Shown here: piece after piece, positions 63,001 to 64,000 of the stretch
Layout: every line of letters begins with the position of its first letter
Numbering within the stretch: the first letter of the stretch is position 1
NCBI GenBank assembly: GCA_900239685.1
Contig: OENT01000425.1
Coordinates: 54,798-118,797 of the forward strand
Origin: Rotaria macrura
Taxonomy: Eukaryota > Rotifera > Eurotatoria > Philodinida > Philodinidae
DNA: 64,000 bases
Reading direction: 5' to 3'
Notes under the pieces: model-generated
Databases searched by the model: none
The model's input: the letters and a program-made list of their open reading frames with translations, nothing else
Told to the model about the DNA's origin: nothing
Program-made: the position numbers and the translations under genes

Positions 63001-63039
63001 TCACTTAAATCAGCAAGAAGACATAAGGAAGATGTGTGA
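35118..63039 (+). CDS. unc-13: UNC-13/Munc13 synaptic vesicle priming protein
   Basis: Presynaptic priming factor that opens syntaxin and organises SNARE assembly. Long-form exons: 35118-35127, 35253-35282, 35361-35460, 38137-38464, 38943-39011, 43373-43418, 43492-43789, 47951-48152, 51678-51826, 52420-52522, 52573-52647, 52704-52923, 53393-53513, 53564-53670, 53741-53882, 53939-53980, 54058-54364, 54431-54528, 54591-54741, 56051-56119, 56185-56274, 56526-56857, 56916-57001, 57829-57967, 58200-58296, 58362-58906, 61878-62058, 62113-62338, 62391-62486, 62543-62702, 62757-63039. Phases agree throughout, giving about 1,633 aa, near Munc13-1's 1,700. Domains: C2A, linker, C1, C2B, MUN, C2C. The first 4-codon exon is the least certain. 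Alternative 5' exons and two nested ORFs lie in its introns. Confidence 0.93.
35461..38136 (+). other. unc-13: 2.7-kb unc-13 intron inside C2A
   Basis: GTAAGT donor after FYF; acceptor TTGAAAG before the exon at 38137; phase 2. AT-rich, with no recognised gene or transposon on either strand. The minus-strand frames at 36369-36578, 36911-37171 and 37241-37546 have no family resemblance. Confidence 0.6.
39012..43372 (+). other. unc-13: 4.4-kb unc-13 intron
   Basis: Runs from the GTAAGT donor after DQR to the TTATCTTTAG acceptor at 43372, phase 0. The longest intron in the long-form model. Frames inside (39524-39721, 39811-39999 and others) are short and unrecognised. An acidic exon-like block at 39343-39407 is in the wrong phase to join its neighbours. 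Confidence 0.55.
43373..43789 (+). other. unc-13: unc-13 long-form linker exons
   Basis: Exons 43373-43418 ([15 protein letters not shown]) and 43492-43789 ([19 protein letters not shown]...). Both are Ser-rich and hydrophilic, like the region after C2A in Munc13-1 (DSDYRSDTSNSI). They join in phase 1, and the second exits in phase 2, matching the exon at 47951. Confidence 0.75.
44631..44651. repeat. CT microsatellite
   Basis: A run of TTTCTTTCTCTCTCTCTCTCT lies upstream of the alternative unc-13 first exon. A polypyrimidine run in this position might belong to a promoter, but nothing else supports that. Confidence 0.6.
45284..45945 (+). other. unc-13: Alternative first exon of unc-13 (C2A-less isoform)
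   Basis: The first ATG of a long open frame gives [13 protein letters not shown], followed by 220 codons rich in Ser, Asn and Gln with an acidic stretch near the end. It closes ...[10 protein letters not shown] at a GTGAGT donor in phase 2, the same phase in which the long-form exon at 43789 enters the exon at 47951. It has no good in-phase acceptor upstream, so an alternative promoter is the simplest reading. Short UNC-13 isoforms lacking C2A are known in worm, fly and mammals. No known domain is visible. The start could also be used as an internal exon in a transcript not modelled here. Confidence 0.65.
47003..47881 (+). CDS. ldah: LDAH-type lipid droplet-associated hydrolase, intronless
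   Basis: 292 aa, alpha/beta-hydrolase of the LDAH (C2orf43) family, which sits on lipid droplets and is linked to sterol-ester turnover. Family landmarks in order: [17 protein letters not shown] (residues 31-47, oxyanion strand), [12 protein letters not shown] (nucleophile Ser107), [12 protein letters not shown], a hydrophobic patch [18 protein letters not shown] (151-168) suited to droplet binding, then [11 protein letters not shown] (acid Asp244) and YVHAFVL (His273). The catalytic triad is therefore intact. Length is near the human 325 aa. The gene has no introns, although LDAH genes are usually interrupted. It lies on the same strand inside an unc-13 intron (45946-47950). A TTTTGCTATTTTTG-rich stretch precedes the ATG. 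Likely a retrocopy or an intron-loss allele that is still functional. Confidence 0.93.
   Translation: MIPEQEIININGISTHIYQLGDPMLTSKTIVVIPGNPGLGGFYIPFAHELHSLVNEQFSILIISQAGFSPPLKHCFTLNEQIEHKIKAIEKLLPTNPKHRLILIGHSIGAFMVLNMLEKFEHQLDRAFLLFPTIERMKESKAGQRFIRWYPIFIYLLPFLCFIVKLLFPFDWLKRKLISYYFAKSPADDRAILTETVLNDLLNPMTVTNILQMANEEMSVVTKRNDEQIKRFLHKITFYYGSNDHWVPNDVARQMQQIYPRGDIIECTNRYVHAFVLRHSKELAKIVFRRID
47918..47923 (+). terminator. AATAAA after LDAH, 27 bp before an unc-13 acceptor
   Basis: AATAAA follows the LDAH stop by 37 bp. Cleavage 10-30 bp downstream would fall in the pyrimidine tract or the first bases of the unc-13 exon at 47951. The two genes therefore share a very tight boundary. Confidence 0.55.
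47951..48152 (+). other. unc-13: unc-13 shared linker exon with calmodulin-site-like helix
   Basis: Enters in phase 2 and exits in phase 0. It ends [18 protein letters not shown], which lines up with RAKANWLRAFNKVRMQLQE of Munc13-1, the Trp-anchored calmodulin-binding helix used in short-term plasticity. Both the long-form exon (43789) and the alternative first exon (45945) can splice here. Confidence 0.8.
49296..50093 (+). CDS. Unrecognised 265-aa single-exon protein nested in unc-13 intron
   Basis: An ATG at 49296 opens 265 codons to a stop at 50091. The protein is Ser/Thr-rich with no signal peptide or membrane span. The start is basic ([14 protein letters not shown]). A middle acidic stretch follows ([20 protein letters not shown]), then a repeated Thr-Pro pattern ([26 protein letters not shown]). 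The C-terminal quarter is helical and basic ([20 protein letters not shown]), and the tail is acidic. Codon use resembles the neighbouring exons, which favours real coding. It lies between unc-13 exons at 48152 and 51678, and could be a nested gene or the body of another unc-13 5' exon. No domain is recognised. Confidence 0.5.
   Translation: MYSNPTSRSNSMIKLCRRRSTATTSGVGDSVYGDDLEWDKSDCTRHLPESDALSSYDVNEMAEILRNRFLEFDMSSQLGDRSTPSRQSSFISDVLTPMTNCDFTIEDFLKTNAITPKLTFDIESLYENTIVKRPFHRSLTDLNLKHQEKAILSSKHLSLMDITSIEWTFLKHATPRALLLTRANYRTSFSQLPQSMEPEPEPYLFSTRTSLNYSRLSRLAMIRLYMTKLREKVLSFVLETIQPTKPTPMPVITEETIETYDIIEE
51458..51574 (+). other. unc-13: Possible third alternative start exon of unc-13
   Basis: An ATG at 51458 (or 51362 in the same frame) opens [16 protein letters not shown]...[14 protein letters not shown] and meets a GTGAGT donor in phase 0. 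The next exon (51678) enters in phase 0, so the junction is in frame. The long-form exon at 48152 also exits in phase 0 and can skip this block. No acceptor upstream gives a phase-0 entry. This favours a start exon over a cassette exon. Like the exon at 45284 it begins MFG. Confidence 0.45.
51678..52647 (+). other. unc-13: unc-13 linker exons before C1
   Basis: Exons 51678-51826, 52420-52522 and 52573-52647. The second contains [20 protein letters not shown], matching IDSMPDIRKRKPIPLVSDL of Munc13-1. The third ([19 protein letters not shown]) matches RKAGITSALASSTLNNEEL. All phases agree. Confidence 0.85.
52704..52923 (+). other. unc-13: unc-13 C1 domain exon (diacylglycerol binding)
   Basis: Reads [20 protein letters not shown] and on through a complete C1 zinc-finger pattern: H-x12-C-x2-C-x13-C-x2-C-x4-H-x2-C-x7-[17 protein letters not shown] keeps the Trp that in Munc13-1 tunes basal release. 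All zinc ligands are present, so diacylglycerol/phorbol-ester binding is expected. It ends LQ in phase 1. Confidence 0.92.
53068..53139 (+). other. unc-13: Candidate 72-nt cassette exon between C1 and C2B
   Basis: Follows a TGTTGTTCTAG acceptor and can end at a GTATGG donor after GAGAAAC. Entry and exit are both phase 1, so inclusion would add 24 residues (about [20 protein letters not shown] + EEK) without shifting frame. If the donor is not used, the frame runs on to a stop at 53306. The acidic insert would lie just after C1. No equivalent in vertebrate Munc13 is known to me. Confidence 0.45.
53393..54364 (+). other. unc-13: unc-13 C2B domain
   Basis: Exons 53393-53513 to 54058-54364. [20 protein letters not shown] leads into [58 protein letters not shown] and [20 protein letters not shown]. 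The loop aspartates that bind calcium (KDKSGTSD and WDEDDD) are all present, so calcium-dependent phosphoinositide binding is expected. Confidence 0.93.
54742..56050 (+). other. unc-13: 1.3-kb unc-13 intron
   Basis: Between exons ending SNFG and beginning [11 protein letters not shown], phase 0. AT-rich, nothing recognised. Confidence 0.7.
56709..56747 (+). repeat. unc-13: ACN-codon tract (poly-Thr) in a MUN loop
   Basis: Thirteen consecutive codons of the ACN/GCA type encode TTTTTTTTATTTT in frame within the exon 56526-56857. It falls between the conserved blocks [18 protein letters not shown] and [10 protein letters not shown], where Munc13 proteins have a variable loop. Confidence 0.85.
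57002..57828 (+). other. unc-13: 0.8-kb unc-13 intron
   Basis: Phase 1 intron between DLKEHLE and [11 protein letters not shown]-rich, nothing recognised. Confidence 0.7.
58907..61877 (+). other. unc-13: 3.0-kb unc-13 intron
   Basis: Phase 2 intron from LLDYLDQR to [11 protein letters not shown]. Open frames inside (59190-59420, 59463-59657, 61248-61538) lack known domains. The last begins at a GTG and reads [20 protein letters not shown], which I cannot place. Confidence 0.6.
62391..63039 (+). other. unc-13: unc-13 C2C domain and C-terminus
   Basis: Exons 62391-62486, 62543-62702 and 62757-63039. [78 protein letters not shown] and [20 protein letters not shown] match the Munc13 C2C and tail, including KEFVSLKS. 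This domain does not bind calcium but contacts vesicle membrane. Stop TGA at 63037. Confidence 0.93.
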
Positions 63040-63229
63040 TCTGGATTTTGTTTTTTATGTACAGCGATTTCTCAGTATAATTCTCTGTGTAATTTTCATG
63101 TCTGTGGTCTGTTTTTTTTCTCTCTCGTTTTTTATAGTGCTAATCCCCGAAACAAACTGTTTTTCTTTTTCGTTCTTGCTGTTTGTTCTTATTTTTCGAA
63201 TATTTTTTGAATTATGTTATAAACAAAGA

Positions 63230-63286
63230 ATAAATCTATGGATAATATATACGAGATATTGTTCATAACGACGCAGGGACAATAAA
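63230..63286 (+). terminator. Polyadenylation signals after unc-13
   Basis: AATAAA occurs at 63230-63235 and again at 63281-63286, about 190-250 bp after the unc-13 stop. Either could be used. Confidence 0.5.
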
Positions 63287-64000
63287 AACGAATGGTCTAT
63301 TAAGACCACCCTAATTCGAAGCAAACCGCTCGCCGAAATATGTTTCCACACCGAACTATACATGGGTCGAATTCAAAGGCAAGTAACAAAATTTTCAACA
63401 GATCTTACATGTAGTTACCAAAGTCATTCTTGAAAAATTGCATGATATTTGTTCATTGATTCAATCATTGTTGCAATCACAAGCTATTTTCATAAAATAA
63501 TTAGTAAACTACTTTTTATTCTCCTCAAAAGATTTCATTGCCGAGTTATTCAAACTGAACAATAATTTTATTATCATGATTATCAAGTTCACATCCTCTC
63601 TGTAATCAGTTGAATGGTAATAGTAGATCTACTCTCAAGATGTTTCGATGAGACACCAATGAGAGCATTGATAGTAAGACACACAGTTAAAAAGTGATCG
63701 AAAATTTCAATCAAATGTATATCAGTAGGCGGTACATCTGGTGAAGAGATGAGCATTTGAAAAAACAACTTTTGAATAATTATTTTTCAGTTGCAAGTTT
63801 TCTCGAGAAATTAAATTTTTTGAATATACAATCAAAGCAACGTACAGTTCATCGGTTTCAACTAACAACTAGCAAGTACATGGTGACATGTGCTTTTCGA
63901 TATATGTTCATCTCAACACCCAGGTCGAGTAGAACGATCCGTAAACGGTCGTAAGCGACACAATTACGGTGAAATACGATAGTCGTGACGGGCGATCGTT
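63287..64000. other. Right flank, no gene recognised
   Basis: AT-rich DNA downstream of unc-13. I see no exon, RNA gene or repeat that I can support. Confidence 0.5.

Overview
The window is AT-rich animal nuclear DNA. The spliced genes use ordinary GT-AG introns, some 54-140 bp long and others of 1-4 kb. It carries animal-specific families: a UNC-13 presynaptic priming factor, a TRAF adaptor with RING and MATH domains, cactin, a C18orf32/UPF0729 protein, an LDAH lipid-droplet hydrolase and part of a Fizzy-related/Cdh1 protein. The base composition, codon use and many very short introns would suit a rotifer-like (perhaps bdelloid) or other lophotrochozoan genome. That placement is a weak inference; only 'metazoan' is firm.

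Layout. 1-2.95 kb: the N-terminal half of a minus-strand fzr/Cdh1 gene, whose remaining WD40 exons are not visible. 3.4-15 kb: a gene-poor block packed with short inverted-repeat DNA transposons. Several are hAT-like by 8-bp target duplications, and one (9,443-10,345) keeps a BED zinc-finger remnant. 16.9-18.9 kb: a complete 7-exon TRAF gene on the plus strand. 18.9-26.5 kb: intergenic DNA with two more inverted-repeat elements. 26.5-26.9 kb: a two-exon C18orf32-like gene (minus). 28.4-34.5 kb: cactin, 9 exons (minus). 35.1-63.0 kb: unc-13 (plus), running divergently from cactin.

The unc-13 model was rebuilt by hand, and every junction used keeps the reading frame. The long form is about 1,633 aa: C2A, a long linker with a calmodulin-site-like Trp helix, C1, C2B, MUN and C2C. 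An ATG-headed exon at 45,284-45,945 joins the same downstream exon in the same phase as the long-form exons, so a second N-terminus without C2A is likely. A third possible start lies at 51,458. An intronless LDAH gene (47,003-47,881) sits in one unc-13 intron on the same strand, ending 69 bp before the next unc-13 exon. An unrecognised 265-aa single-exon ORF (49,296-50,093) sits in the next intron.

The most distinctive non-genic signal is a set of about ten inverted-repeat elements. Each is filled with repeats of its own short motif (GTCCC, AAGTA, GACTCCG, CGGTTAA, AAACGCG, CCAAATC and others). This resembles hAT subterminal transposase-binding repeats spread through whole elements. I found no CRISPR array, operon, rRNA, convincing tRNA or recognisable retrovirus-like element.
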